Assembly (NCBI GenBank): GCA_902494815.1
Contig: CABUVB010000024.1
Coordinates: forward strand, 1-16,805
Direction: 5' to 3'
From: an uncultured Collinsella sp.
GTDB lineage: Bacteria > Actinomycetota > Coriobacteriia > Coriobacteriales > Coriobacteriaceae
Length of the DNA: 16,805 nucleotides
Position numbers and translations under genes: made by a program. This document shows, one piece after another, positions 1 to 6,160 of the stretch. How positions within the stretch are numbered: the stretch's first letter is position 1; each line of letters starts with the position of its first letter. The notes below the pieces were generated by a model, which was not told the origin of the DNA, searched no databases, and saw only the letters and a program-made list of their open reading frames with translations.

Positions 1-1
1 G

Positions 2-33
2 GCCCCGCCGCGCTACGCGCGGCGGGGCTTTTT
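2..33 (+). terminator. Rho-independent terminator of an upstream off-window gene
   Basis: A 12-bp GC-only stem (2-13 with 17-28) closes on a three-base TAC loop and is followed at once by five T (29-33). This is a textbook intrinsic terminator on the plus strand. It must end a transcript that enters from the left of the window. Confidence 0.9.
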
Positions 34-107
34 GTGCCTCGTCGATGCCCCGAGATGGGCAAAACCAAGGCATGCTGCCCGCTGCGGATGGGTGGTGTAC
101 TTCCCAG

Positions 108-132
108 CGTGCATTTTTGGGAGTATTCAGCA
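108..132 (+). repeat. 25-bp element, copy 1 of an inverted pair
   Basis: The unit reads CGTGCA, six variable bases, then GGAGTATTCAGCA. Here the variable block is TTTTTG. The 19 constant bases match the copy at 319-343 on the other strand exactly. It does not look like a terminator because the arms are about 190 bp apart. It could be a regulator binding site or the end of a small dispersed element; the function is unknown. Confidence 0.7.
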
Positions 133-318
133 AGCTCTTAAGAATGCATAACGTTTTGAATGGCCCGTAGTGGTCCGCAGGCGCCCATCGACAGCCATTG
201 TGGGCGGGCTATCGATGAGTGGAGGGGGTTGTTACTGAGTTTTTGCTTTGCGACGACCTGCAACACTGCTGTAACCGCGTCGTTTTGTCGTTCGCGATGG
301 GGTCGTTGGGGCCCACGG

Positions 319-343
319 TGCTGAATACTCCGTTTTTTGCACG
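319..343 (-). repeat. 25-bp element, copy 2 of an inverted pair
   Basis: Read on the minus strand this is CGTGCA, AAAAAC, GGAGTATTCAGCA. It is identical to copy 1 outside the six-base middle, which is A-rich here and T-rich there. Matching constant ends with a swapped A/T tract suggest a protein-binding site with a flexible AT spacer, or paired ends of a degenerate element. Confidence 0.7.
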
Positions 344-437
344 GCCCAAGGTGGGGTACCCTGAGACGAAGCAAAAAGATTCCTCATTTCTATGCAGATA
401 CCGATAGGATTTATGCAAGATTGGGATTGTAAGCCGT

Positions 438-519
438 GCGCGTGCGTAAAATCGGCGGGAGGACGTCTGGAGGTGGCTCGGCTCCCAGAGCCTTGCGCGT
501 GCAGAACGGTTAAAATCGG
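438..519 (+). promoter_or_regulatory. Candidate tandem promoter boxes for the M42 peptidase gene
   Basis: GCGCGTGC is followed by TAAAATCGG twice: 438-445 with 447-455, and 495-502 with 511-519. The second TAAAAT (511-516) lies 36 bp before the chosen ATG and is the best -10 candidate. A convincing -35 is not visible. A similar GTGCGGTAAAATCG stands upstream of dnaE, which supports a shared promoter type. This is pattern matching only. Confidence 0.4.
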
Positions 520-552
520 GACTCGGTCTTAGTTTTGCTTGGAAGGATGCAC

Positions 553-1596
553 ATGGCTTCTGTAATCGATGCTTCTCTAGAGGAGACGCTCTCCTATATC
601 GCGGGACAGCTTAAGACGCTGACTTCTATTGCTTCGCCTACGGGCTATACCCGTGCGGCGACTGATTATCTAATGGAAACGTTGCGCGATATGGGCTTTG
701 GGCCCGAGCGCTCCAATAAAGGCAACGTGCTCGTTGAGCTTGGTGGTGAGGGTGAGCCGCTCGTACTGGCGAGCCATGTCGATACCCTGGGCGCCATGGT
801 GCGTTCCATTAAGGACAATGGCCGCCTGCGTCCCACGACGCTTGGTGGGCACCAGTGGTCTACGGCCGATGGCGAGAACTGCACCGTCTACACGCGTGAC
901 GGTAATGTCTACACGGGCGTGGTCCTCAATACTGAGCCTTCGGCGCATGTGGCCGATGAGCCGGTCAAGACCATCGAGAAGAACATGGAAATCCTGCTCG
1001 ACGAGAACGTTGACAGCAAGGATGACGTGCTTGAGCTGGGCATTCAGACGGGCGACATCATCGCTATGGATCCGCGCACCACGGTGACGGAGAGCGGCTA
1101 CATCAAGAGTCGCTTCCTTGACGACAAGCTGTCCGCGTCGATTCTGCTGGGTTTGGCCCGCGCCGTCGCCGACGACGAGGTGACGCTTTCGCGCAAGGTA
1201 TCGCTGCTCTTTACGGTGTACGAGGAGGTCGGCCACGGCGGCGCCTTTGTGCCGGCCGACACGCGCGAGATGATCAGCGTGGACATGGGCTGCGTGGGCG
1301 ACGACCTGGGCTGCACCGAGCGCATGGTTTCGATTTGCGCTAAGGATTCGGGTGGTCCGTACAACTACGACCTGGTAACCACGCTGTCCAACATCGCGCG
1401 CGAGCTGGAGCTCGATTACGCCATCGATGTGTACCCGCACTACGGCTCCGACGTCGAGGCCGCGCTCTCTGCCGGCTACGACATTCGTCATGGTCTGATC
1501 GGCCCCGGCGTGTACGCGAGCCACAACTACGAGCGCAGCCACATCGACGGCGTGCGTAATACCTTTGAGCTGGTTCTCGCCTACGTTCAGCGCTAG
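553..1596 (+). CDS. M42 family metallo-aminopeptidase
   Basis: A 347-residue cytosolic zinc/cobalt aminopeptidase of the M42 (FrvX/YpdE/PepA-glutamyl) type, expected to trim N-terminal residues from peptides. The M42 metal-site pattern is present in order: H75-V-D77, D190-D-K (in FLDDK), the catalytic pair E224-E225 in YEEVGHGG, D244 in VDMG, and H324 in the C-terminal ASHNYERSH segment. Length is normal for the family. The first motif reads HVDTLG rather than the common H-x-DE-x-G. I chose ATG 553 because GGAAGG (541-546) sits six bases ahead of it; TTG 535 and ATG 547 are in frame but poorly placed. Transcribed alone: a promoter-like box lies upstream and a terminator follows. Substrate specificity cannot be read from the sequence. 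Confidence 0.88.
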   Translation: MASVIDASLEETLSYIAGQLKTLTSIASPTGYTRAATDYLMETLRDMGFGPERSNKGNVLVELGGEGEPLVLASHVDTLGAMVRSIKDNGRLRPTTLGGHQWSTADGENCTVYTRDGNVYTGVVLNTEPSAHVADEPVKTIEKNMEILLDENVDSKDDVLELGIQTGDIIAMDPRTTVTESGYIKSRFLDDKLSASILLGLARAVADDEVTLSRKVSLLFTVYEEVGHGGAFVPADTREMISVDMGCVGDDLGCTERMVSICAKDSGGPYNYDLVTTLSNIARELELDYAIDVYPHYGSDVEAALSAGYDIRHGLIGPGVYASHNYERSHIDGVRNTFELVLAYVQR

Positions 1597-1629
1597 GGGA
1601 GCAGCTTGCGACTCGGCTGACCAATCGCT

Positions 1630-1655
1630 AAGGCCCGATTTCTCGGGCCTTTTTT
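1630..1655 (+). terminator. Rho-independent terminator after the M42 peptidase gene
   Basis: An 8-9 bp stem AGGCCCGA/TCGGGCCT (1631-1638 with 1643-1650) with a TTTC loop is followed by a run of T to 1655. It lies 34 bp after the peptidase stop codon and separates that gene from the HipA-like gene. Confidence 0.88.
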
Positions 1656-1671
1656 CGCTTCATTCTGTTTA

Positions 1672-1727
1672 GTATTATACTGTATGTAACTAATTAACTT
1701 AACGTTTGGAATACTTAACGAGGTGAT
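1672..1727 (+). promoter_or_regulatory. AT-rich promoter/operator region and strong SD of the HTH-HipA gene
   Basis: A sharply AT-rich stretch in GC-rich surroundings. TATACT (1676-1681) is a good -10 candidate and overlaps the short dyad GTAT-T-ATAC. ACTTAACG occurs twice as a direct repeat, at 1697-1704 and 1713-1720, with starts 16 bp apart. GAGGTGAT (1720-1727) closely matches the anti-SD complement and points to ATG 1735. The direct repeats lie between the -10 and the start codon, where a bound HTH protein could block transcription. Autoregulation is inferred. Confidence 0.4.
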
Positions 1728-1734
1728 GCGGCAT

Positions 1735-3108
1735 ATGAATGCATCTGAGTACTTATCTATGGGTGATGCTGCCTGCCTGCTGGGCGTTACGAAAGCCCGC
1801 ATATCTCAACTTGCCGCATCGGGAACGCTCGCGTGCGATATTGTGGGCGGACGGAAGATGGTCGAGTTCAATTCCGCGGTCGCTTATCAAAAGGTCCGCA
1901 AACGTGGACGCCGTCCTGCGGCCGATGTGGGGCGCAAGTTTACGCTGATGTCCGCCGACCATGAGGTCGCGCATGTCTCATTTGATCCGACGCGCGAGTT
2001 TTCCTTCGAAATCGCGGAGGTACTCGATGCGCAACGAATGCCGTTTGGCACGTGCTCGAGCTCTTCTCCAACGGTGAATAAGCGGGAGCTCAACGTGTGG
2101 TGGAGCCATCGGTCGGTGCCTGACGTCCGCCCCGGGCTCGTCTCGCGCTATCGTGAACTGGGAATTGCCAGTGGCATCGAGGTTCCGGTTCGGTGCCTGG
2201 GCCTATCACTTTCGGATTGTTATTGGCTGCGGCCGGCCGATTGCGCCGAACTCAAATGGCAAAACATCAATTACTTTGAGAACGAATTTGAGCGATCGGC
2301 GCCCGAAGAGCGTTCGGGTTGGCTGGAAGGCATCGGTCTTAAAAATCCGGATAACACGTCCGAGGGCGAGCTCCCTAAATCGTGGATGATCCGAAACGGC
2401 ATTCGCGTTTTGGCTAAAGGGTGCGGGATGGACGATCAGCGTCCCTTTAACGAGGCGGTTGCAACGGCTCTGCATCGTCGCTTGCTGTCGGAGGGCGAGT
2501 TTGTTCCTTATACGGTTGAGCGGATGTTCGATGGCCCTGTGTGTCTGTGCGACGACTTTCTAGACGGCCGCGAGGAATATGTTCCGGCTGTTTACGTTAA
2601 GAACGCCCTTGGCGGCCAGCGAGGAAGCTCGACGTACGACCGGTACTGCCGCTACCTCGGCAAGCATGGAGCAGACGAGGCTGCCGTGAGAAGGTCTATG
2701 TCGCAGATGATTGTCTGCGATGCCCTTTTGGCCAACAGCGACCGCCATTGGCGAAACTTCGGCATCATCCGCAATGTCGATACCCTGGAGATAAGGCCTG
2801 CTCCGCTGTTCGATAGCGGCAACTGCCTGTGGTACAACGTACCAACTGCCGTGCTCGCAGCTGGGGAGTTTGGGTTTTCCGCTAAGCCGTTTGGGCCCGA
2901 CCCTTCCGTCCAGCTGGCGCTTGCGGACTCGCTCGATTGGTTCGATCCATCGCGGCTCAACGGATTTGTTGATGAGGCGATCGAGATTCTTTCGCAGAGC
3001 GAATGGGCGACGGCGGAGAGTCGACTCGAGGCCATTTGCCGCGGCCTCGAGCGTCGCGTAATCGAGGTTAGTGCCGCTGTTGAGGTGCTTCGACACGTGC
3101 AGCGATAA
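1735..3108 (+). CDS. HipA-like Ser/Thr kinase with N-terminal helix-turn-helix domain
   Basis: A 457-residue protein. Residues about 5-60 look like an excisionase/MerR-type helix-turn-helix (SMGDAACLLGVTKARISQL, then a GGRKMVEF wing) followed by a basic KRGRRP tail. The C-terminal half has a HipA/CtkA-like kinase fold pattern: K228 in RVLAKG, an NEAVA helix, the catalytic loop N334-SDRHWRNFG (D336, N341) and the metal-binding F359-DSG. All expected catalytic residues are present, so the kinase looks active. HipA kinases phosphorylate cytosolic targets such as aminoacyl-tRNA synthetases and usually pair with a HipB DNA-binding antitoxin; no separate hipB-like gene is adjacent. The fused HTH may take that role, which is inference. 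Start chosen from GAGGTGAT at 1720; in-frame GTG 1723 and ATG 1726 lie inside that SD. It ends 8 bp from the convergent mnmA. Target and toxicity are unknown. Confidence 0.75.
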   Translation: MNASEYLSMGDAACLLGVTKARISQLAASGTLACDIVGGRKMVEFNSAVAYQKVRKRGRRPAADVGRKFTLMSADHEVAHVSFDPTREFSFEIAEVLDAQRMPFGTCSSSSPTVNKRELNVWWSHRSVPDVRPGLVSRYRELGIASGIEVPVRCLGLSLSDCYWLRPADCAELKWQNINYFENEFERSAPEERSGWLEGIGLKNPDNTSEGELPKSWMIRNGIRVLAKGCGMDDQRPFNEAVATALHRRLLSEGEFVPYTVERMFDGPVCLCDDFLDGREEYVPAVYVKNALGGQRGSSTYDRYCRYLGKHGADEAAVRRSMSQMIVCDALLANSDRHWRNFGIIRNVDTLEIRPAPLFDSGNCLWYNVPTAVLAAGEFGFSAKPFGPDPSVQLALADSLDWFDPSRLNGFVDEAIEILSQSEWATAESRLEAICRGLERRVIEVSAAVEVLRHVQR

Positions 3109-3116
3109 ACCTGCGG

Positions 3117-4217
3117 CTACTTAAGTGCGCCGGTCACCGTGCCGCCGCCCAGGACGATGTCGCCGTGGTAGACTACAACGGCCTGGCCGGGGGCGATGGC
3201 TCGCTGCGGCTCGTCAAAAGTCAGCAGCATTTGTCCGTCGGCGCCACGTGTAAGGGTCGCTGCCTGGTCCTTTTGACGGTAGCGGTACTTGGCGCCCACG
3301 CGAATGCCGCCGGCATCGAGTTCTGCCTCCATGCGGTCGGCAGGGGCGCTCCAGATCCAGTCGTCGGCCGTGAGTGCTGTGGCCGTTAGGTCCTCGGCCT
3401 CGCCCAGATGCACGGTGTTGTTGGCGGCATCGACGCCCGTCACATACACGGGATGCGCCATCGCGACGCCCAAGCCCTTGCGCTGGCCGATGGTATAGCG
3501 CAGCGCGCCGTTATGGCGTCCGACCACGCTGCCGTCGCGCCACACAATGTCGCCCGGTGCAGCGGGATGTCCGCAGCGGCGCTCAATATAGCCCGCGTAG
3601 TCGCCGTCCGCGACAAAGCAGATGTCCTCGCTCTCGGCCTTCTTGGCGTTGATGAAGCCCTGCTCGGCGGCAATGCGGCGCACGTCGCGCTCTTTGTCCA
3701 GCCCGGCCAGCGGAAAGATCGTGCGCGACAGCCGCTCCTGCGTGAGCGAATACAAAAAGTAGCTCTGGTCCTTTTTGGGGTCCTCGCCGCGATGTAGCTG
3801 CCAGGTGCCGTCTGCCGCCTGGCTTGTTTTGGCGTAATGTCCCGTTGCGATGTAGTCGCAGCCCATGTCCAGCGCCGCATCGAGCAACGCGCCAAACTTT
3901 ATGTGGCGGTTGCAGATGATGCACGGGTTGGGCGTCAGCCCCTCCTGATAGGCGGTCACAAAACGCTCGATAACGCTGTGGTCGAACGTCTGCTGCAGGT
4001 CGAGCACATGGTGGGGTATCCCCAGGCGCTCGGCGACGGCCTTTGCATCGGCGATATCGCGGTCGACCTTACTCATGCCCGTGACGGGATCGGGTGCGGG
4101 GCAGGTGAGGCGCATGGTGGCGCCGACGCATTCGTAGCCCTGGCACTTGAGCAGATAGGCGGTCACGCTGGAATCGACGCCGCCGCTCATGGCGACGAGC
4201 ACGCGCTTATTGTGCAT
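3117..4217 (-). CDS. mnmA: tRNA-specific 2-thiouridylase MnmA
   Basis: A 366-residue enzyme that adenylates and thiolates U34 in the wobble position of tRNA Lys, Glu and Gln, taking persulfide sulfur from a cysteine desulfurase relay. Motifs in order: the PP-loop S11-GGVDSS, the NPCIICNRHIKFG segment with catalytic C102 (and C99 making a C-x-x-C), ATGHYA, KKDQSYFLY, and SEDICF with the second catalytic C200. Length is normal. ATG 4217 is preceded on the minus strand by AAGGAG (4227-4232) nine bases away. It lies downstream of cysK in the same direction, but a terminator-like hairpin stands about 30 bp before its start. No desulfurase gene is in the window, although Rrf2-desulfurase-mnmA clusters are common elsewhere. 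Confidence 0.95.
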   Translation of the reverse strand: MHNKRVLVAMSGGVDSSVTAYLLKCQGYECVGATMRLTCPAPDPVTGMSKVDRDIADAKAVAERLGIPHHVLDLQQTFDHSVIERFVTAYQEGLTPNPCIICNRHIKFGALLDAALDMGCDYIATGHYAKTSQAADGTWQLHRGEDPKKDQSYFLYSLTQERLSRTIFPLAGLDKERDVRRIAAEQGFINAKKAESEDICFVADGDYAGYIERRCGHPAAPGDIVWRDGSVVGRHNGALRYTIGQRKGLGVAMAHPVYVTGVDAANNTVHLGEAEDLTATALTADDWIWSAPADRMEAELDAGGIRVGAKYRYRQKDQAATLTRGADGQMLLTFDEPQRAIAPGQAVVVYHGDIVLGGGTVTGALK

Positions 4218-4245
4218 GGGGAGGTTCTCCTTGGTGGCATGTGGC

Positions 4246-4285
4246 CAAAAAAGAAAAGCGGCGCGGGAGGCTGGTTCCGCGCCGC
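4246..4285 (-). terminator. Terminator-like hairpin between cysK and mnmA
   Basis: On the minus strand GCGGCGCGG and CCGCGCCGC (4277-4285 with 4258-4266) form a 9-bp stem with a 10-base loop, followed by TTTTCTTTTTT (4257-4247). By form this is an intrinsic terminator, most simply that of cysK. It lies only 28 bp from the mnmA start, and a promoter-like TGCTACAAT lies on its far side, so it may instead sit within the mnmA leader. Confidence 0.75.
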
Positions 4286-4289
4286 AGAC

Positions 4290-4298
4290 ATTGTAGCA
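4290..4298 (-). promoter_or_regulatory. Candidate extended -10 promoter for mnmA
   Basis: The minus strand reads TGCTACAAT, an extended -10 (TGN plus TACAAT, five of six to consensus). No good -35 lies at the right distance. A start about seven bases downstream would put the 5' end of the RNA at the base of the GCGGCGCGG hairpin. Confidence 0.4.
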
Positions 4299-4398
4299 AG
4301 TTCGGGCGTCCTGTGGGACACCCTGTTGGGATGAGCTCAGGCTGCCAGAAGAGGGGGGAGACCGGCGTGCCTTGGACTCGTTCTAAGAACGAGAAGCT

Positions 4399-5337
4399 CT
4401 AGTCCTGGAAGAGCGCCGTGGACAGGTAGCGCTCGCCGGTGTCGGCAAGCAGGGCCACGATGGTCTTGCCCTCGTTTTCGGGGCGCTTGGCCAGCTGCAG
4501 CGCGGCCCACACGGCGGCGCCGGACGAAATGCCCACGAGCACGCCCTCCTTGTGGCCCACGGCGCGGCCGGTCGCAAAGGCGTCGTCGTTCTCGACGGGG
4601 ATGATCTCGTCATAGACCTGGGTGTCGAGGACGTCGGGCACAAAACCGGCGCCGATACCCTGGATCTTGTGCGGGCCGGCTTGGCCCTTGGAGAGCACCG
4701 GGGAAGTGGCGGGCTCGACGGCGACAACCTGAATCTCGGGATTCTGCTCCTTGAGGAACTCGCCCACGCCGGTCACGGTGCCGCCGGTGCCGACGCCGGC
4801 GACGAAGATGTCGACCTCGCCGTCGGTGTCATCCCAGATCTCGGGGCCGGTCGTGGCCTTGTGGATGGCGGGGTTGGCGGGGTTCACAAACTGGCCGGCG
4901 ATGATGCTGTTTGGCGTCTCCTTCTGCAGTTCCTCGGCCTTGGCGATGGCGCCCTTCATGCCCTTGGAACCGTCGGTGAGCACGAGCTGTGCGCCATATG
5001 CCTGCATAAGCTTGCGGCGTTCGACGGACATAGTCTCGGGCATGGTGATGATCACCTTGTAGCCGCGAGCCGCCGCCACCGAGGCGATGCCGACGCCGGT
5101 GTTGCCACTCGTGGGTTCGATGATGGTGTAGTCGCCGCCGCGCACGAGCTTGCCGGCCTTCTCGGCCTCGTCGATCATGTTCTTGGCGACGCGGTCTTTG
5201 ACGGAGCCGGCGGGGTTGAAGTATTCCAGCTTGACGAGCACGCGGGCCTTGAGGTCCTCATCAGCCTCAAAGTGAGTGAGCTCCAGAAGCGGAGTGTGGC
5301 CGATAAGCTGATCGATGGACGTGTAAACATTGCTCAT
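4399..5337 (-). CDS. cysK: Cysteine synthase A (O-acetylserine sulfhydrylase)
   Basis: A 312-residue PLP enzyme that makes cysteine from O-acetylserine and sulfide in the cytosol. Visible signatures: the PLP lysine K47 in NPAGSVKDR, the substrate loop PTSGNTG (77-82), QFVNPANP, the phosphate-binding GTGGT (183-187), GISSGAA (269-275) and the terminal DTGERYLST. Length and motifs fit CysK better than cystathionine beta-synthase, since there is no CBS domain. ATG 5337 has GGAGG six bases upstream (5344-5348 on the plus strand). An Rrf2-type regulator is transcribed divergently from the same 250-bp intergenic region, so control by that regulator is likely. A terminator-like hairpin follows at 4285-4246. 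Confidence 0.95.
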   Translation of the reverse strand: MSNVYTSIDQLIGHTPLLELTHFEADEDLKARVLVKLEYFNPAGSVKDRVAKNMIDEAEKAGKLVRGGDYTIIEPTSGNTGVGIASVAAARGYKVIITMPETMSVERRKLMQAYGAQLVLTDGSKGMKGAIAKAEELQKETPNSIIAGQFVNPANPAIHKATTGPEIWDDTDGEVDIFVAGVGTGGTVTGVGEFLKEQNPEIQVVAVEPATSPVLSKGQAGPHKIQGIGAGFVPDVLDTQVYDEIIPVENDDAFATGRAVGHKEGVLVGISSGAAVWAALQLAKRPENEGKTIVALLADTGERYLSTALFQD

Positions 5338-5444
5338 GGTGAACCTCCAAAGTGTTCAAATGACTGGATACCGTGTGGTTTTACGGTGTGTGTAGCAGCG
5401 AAACCCACAAACCTTATGGGTTGTTCGTTTTGCTGTTGGCAAGC

Positions 5445-5477
5445 ATAGTAGACAGTAAAGCCTAGTAACGCAATAGG
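5445..5477 (-). promoter_or_regulatory. Candidate cysK promoter with overlapping dyad
   Basis: On the minus strand TTGCGT (5473-5468) and TACTAT (5450-5445) are separated by exactly 17 bases, which would give a leader of about 100 nt. The short inverted repeat CCTA-N9-TAGG (5461-5477) brackets the -35 and could be an operator for the divergent Rrf2 regulator. The leader contains weak hairpins (for example AACCCA/TGGGTT, 5402-5422) but no T-box or SAM riboswitch core that I recognise. Confidence 0.35.
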
Positions 5478-5526
5478 AAATAGAAGATTATTACGAGTCG
5501 ATTAACCATCTTGACCGGAACGGGTA

Positions 5527-5577
5527 TTTTCAAAACCAATATTTCGGCTAGAATTTCTACGGACTAAATGACCGAAA
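5527..5577 (+). promoter_or_regulatory. Candidate promoter and dyad of the Rrf2 regulator gene
   Basis: TTTTCA (5527-5532) and TAGAAT (5549-5554) are 16 bases apart, giving a start about 30 bp before the ATG. TTTCGG (5542-5547) and CCGAAA (5572-5577) form an inverted pair flanking the predicted start site. This is compatible with autorepression but not proven. Confidence 0.35.
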
Positions 5578-5590
5578 GGCAGCACTATAC

Positions 5591-6019
5591 ATGTTGGTTT
5601 CTACTAAGGGCAGATATGCCCTGCGCGTTATGGTCGATCTGGCCGAGCACCAGGCAGCCGGTCGCATCCCGCTCAAAGAGATCGCGGCGCGACAGGGGAT
5701 TTCCGAGAAATATCTCGAGAACATTTTGGCTACGCTCGTGCGCGCCAACATGCTCTCGGGCATGCGCGGCAAGGGCGGCGGCTATGTGCTCACGCGCCCG
5801 CCCGAGCAATACACGGTGGGCGAGATCTTGCGCCTGACCGAGGGCAGTCTGGCGCCGGTCGCCTGCCTGGATGGCGACTGCAAGGGCTGCTCGCGTTCGG
5901 ATGAGTGCCCCACGCTCGACGTGTGGAAGAACCTGGACAAGCTCATCAACGACTACCTCGACGGTGTGACGCTCGATCAACTTGTCGCTCCCAACCATGG
6001 CTACGACTACGTCATCTAA
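5591..6019 (+). CDS. Rrf2/IscR/CymR family transcriptional regulator
   Basis: A 142-residue winged-helix regulator. The Rrf2 signature is clear: STKGRYALRVMVDLA at the start, the recognition helix region QGISEKYLENILATL, and the wing GMRGKGGGYVLTRP (58-70). The C-terminal part holds C92, C97, C100 and C106 in the region where IscR carries its three [2Fe-2S] cysteines, then the family's dimer helix ending LDGVTLDQLV. Rrf2 proteins sense Fe-S status (IscR) or cysteine supply (CymR, which works with CysK). Placement back to back with cysK favours control of cysteine metabolism; the cysteines suggest a cluster or thiol sensor. ATG 5591 has AAAGG (5575-5579) 11 bases upstream, a slightly long spacing. 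Which subfamily it belongs to is not settled by the sequence alone. Confidence 0.88.
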   Translation: MLVSTKGRYALRVMVDLAEHQAAGRIPLKEIAARQGISEKYLENILATLVRANMLSGMRGKGGGYVLTRPPEQYTVGEILRLTEGSLAPVACLDGDCKGCSRSDECPTLDVWKNLDKLINDYLDGVTLDQLVAPNHGYDYVI

Positions 6020-6028
6020 CCCACACCT

Positions 6029-6066
6029 GCATTTGGGGACGGGGTGGAAATGGTAGATTTTCTCGC
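6029..6066 (+). repeat. Possible REP-like intergenic element
   Basis: This stretch contains ATTTGGGGACGGGGT followed by a small AAAT-N5-ATTT dyad (6048-6060). Its start resembles the GGGGAC-type sequences I associate with REP elements near IS200-like transposases. No transposase is present here and there is only one copy in the window, so the assignment is from memory and weak. Confidence 0.25.
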
Positions 6067-6087
6067 CCTTTGAGACTTGGCAAATAA

Positions 6088-6124
6088 GAAGGCCGCCCAT
6101 TTTTGCGATGGGCGGCCTTCGTTT
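6088..6124. terminator. Bidirectional terminator between the Rrf2 gene and the holin-like gene
   Basis: A perfect 13-bp stem (6088-6100 with 6108-6120, GAAGGCCGCCCAT and its complement) with a seven-base loop is followed by GTTTT on the plus strand. On the minus strand it is followed by TTATTT. It lies between two convergent genes and probably serves both. Confidence 0.8.
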
Positions 6125-6160
6125 TGGGCTGTTGAGACGGACACGGCCGGAATGGCCGTT

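Larger units (their letters stand above)
34..534. other. Intergenic region of about 500 bp without a convincing gene
   Basis: No reading frame here has a good ribosome binding site or recognisable protein. Two short minus-strand frames (within 138-418) simply read across the inverted repeat. The region holds the inverted 25-bp element (108-132 and 319-343) and two copies of a GCGCGTGC...TAAAATCGG sequence just upstream of the peptidase gene. The middle part (135-310) could hold a small RNA or a decayed gene, but nothing identifies one. Confidence 0.6.

Noticed and set aside
138..418. Two short minus-strand frames in the left intergenic region
   Set aside because: No SD and no family resemblance. 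They mostly read through the inverted-repeat region, so they are more likely non-coding.
670..1542. Minus-strand open frame within the M42 peptidase gene
   Set aside because: It is antisense to an intact M42 protein and has no ribosome binding site or recognisable domain.
5338..5440. T-box or SAM riboswitch in the cysK leader
   Set aside because: The roughly 100-nt leader has only weak short stems and lacks the conserved T-box antiterminator and SAM-I core sequences.
4552..5448. Plus-strand open frame opposite cysK
   Set aside because: Mirror of the cysK frame with Gly/Asp/Leu/His bias; cysK itself carries every expected motif.
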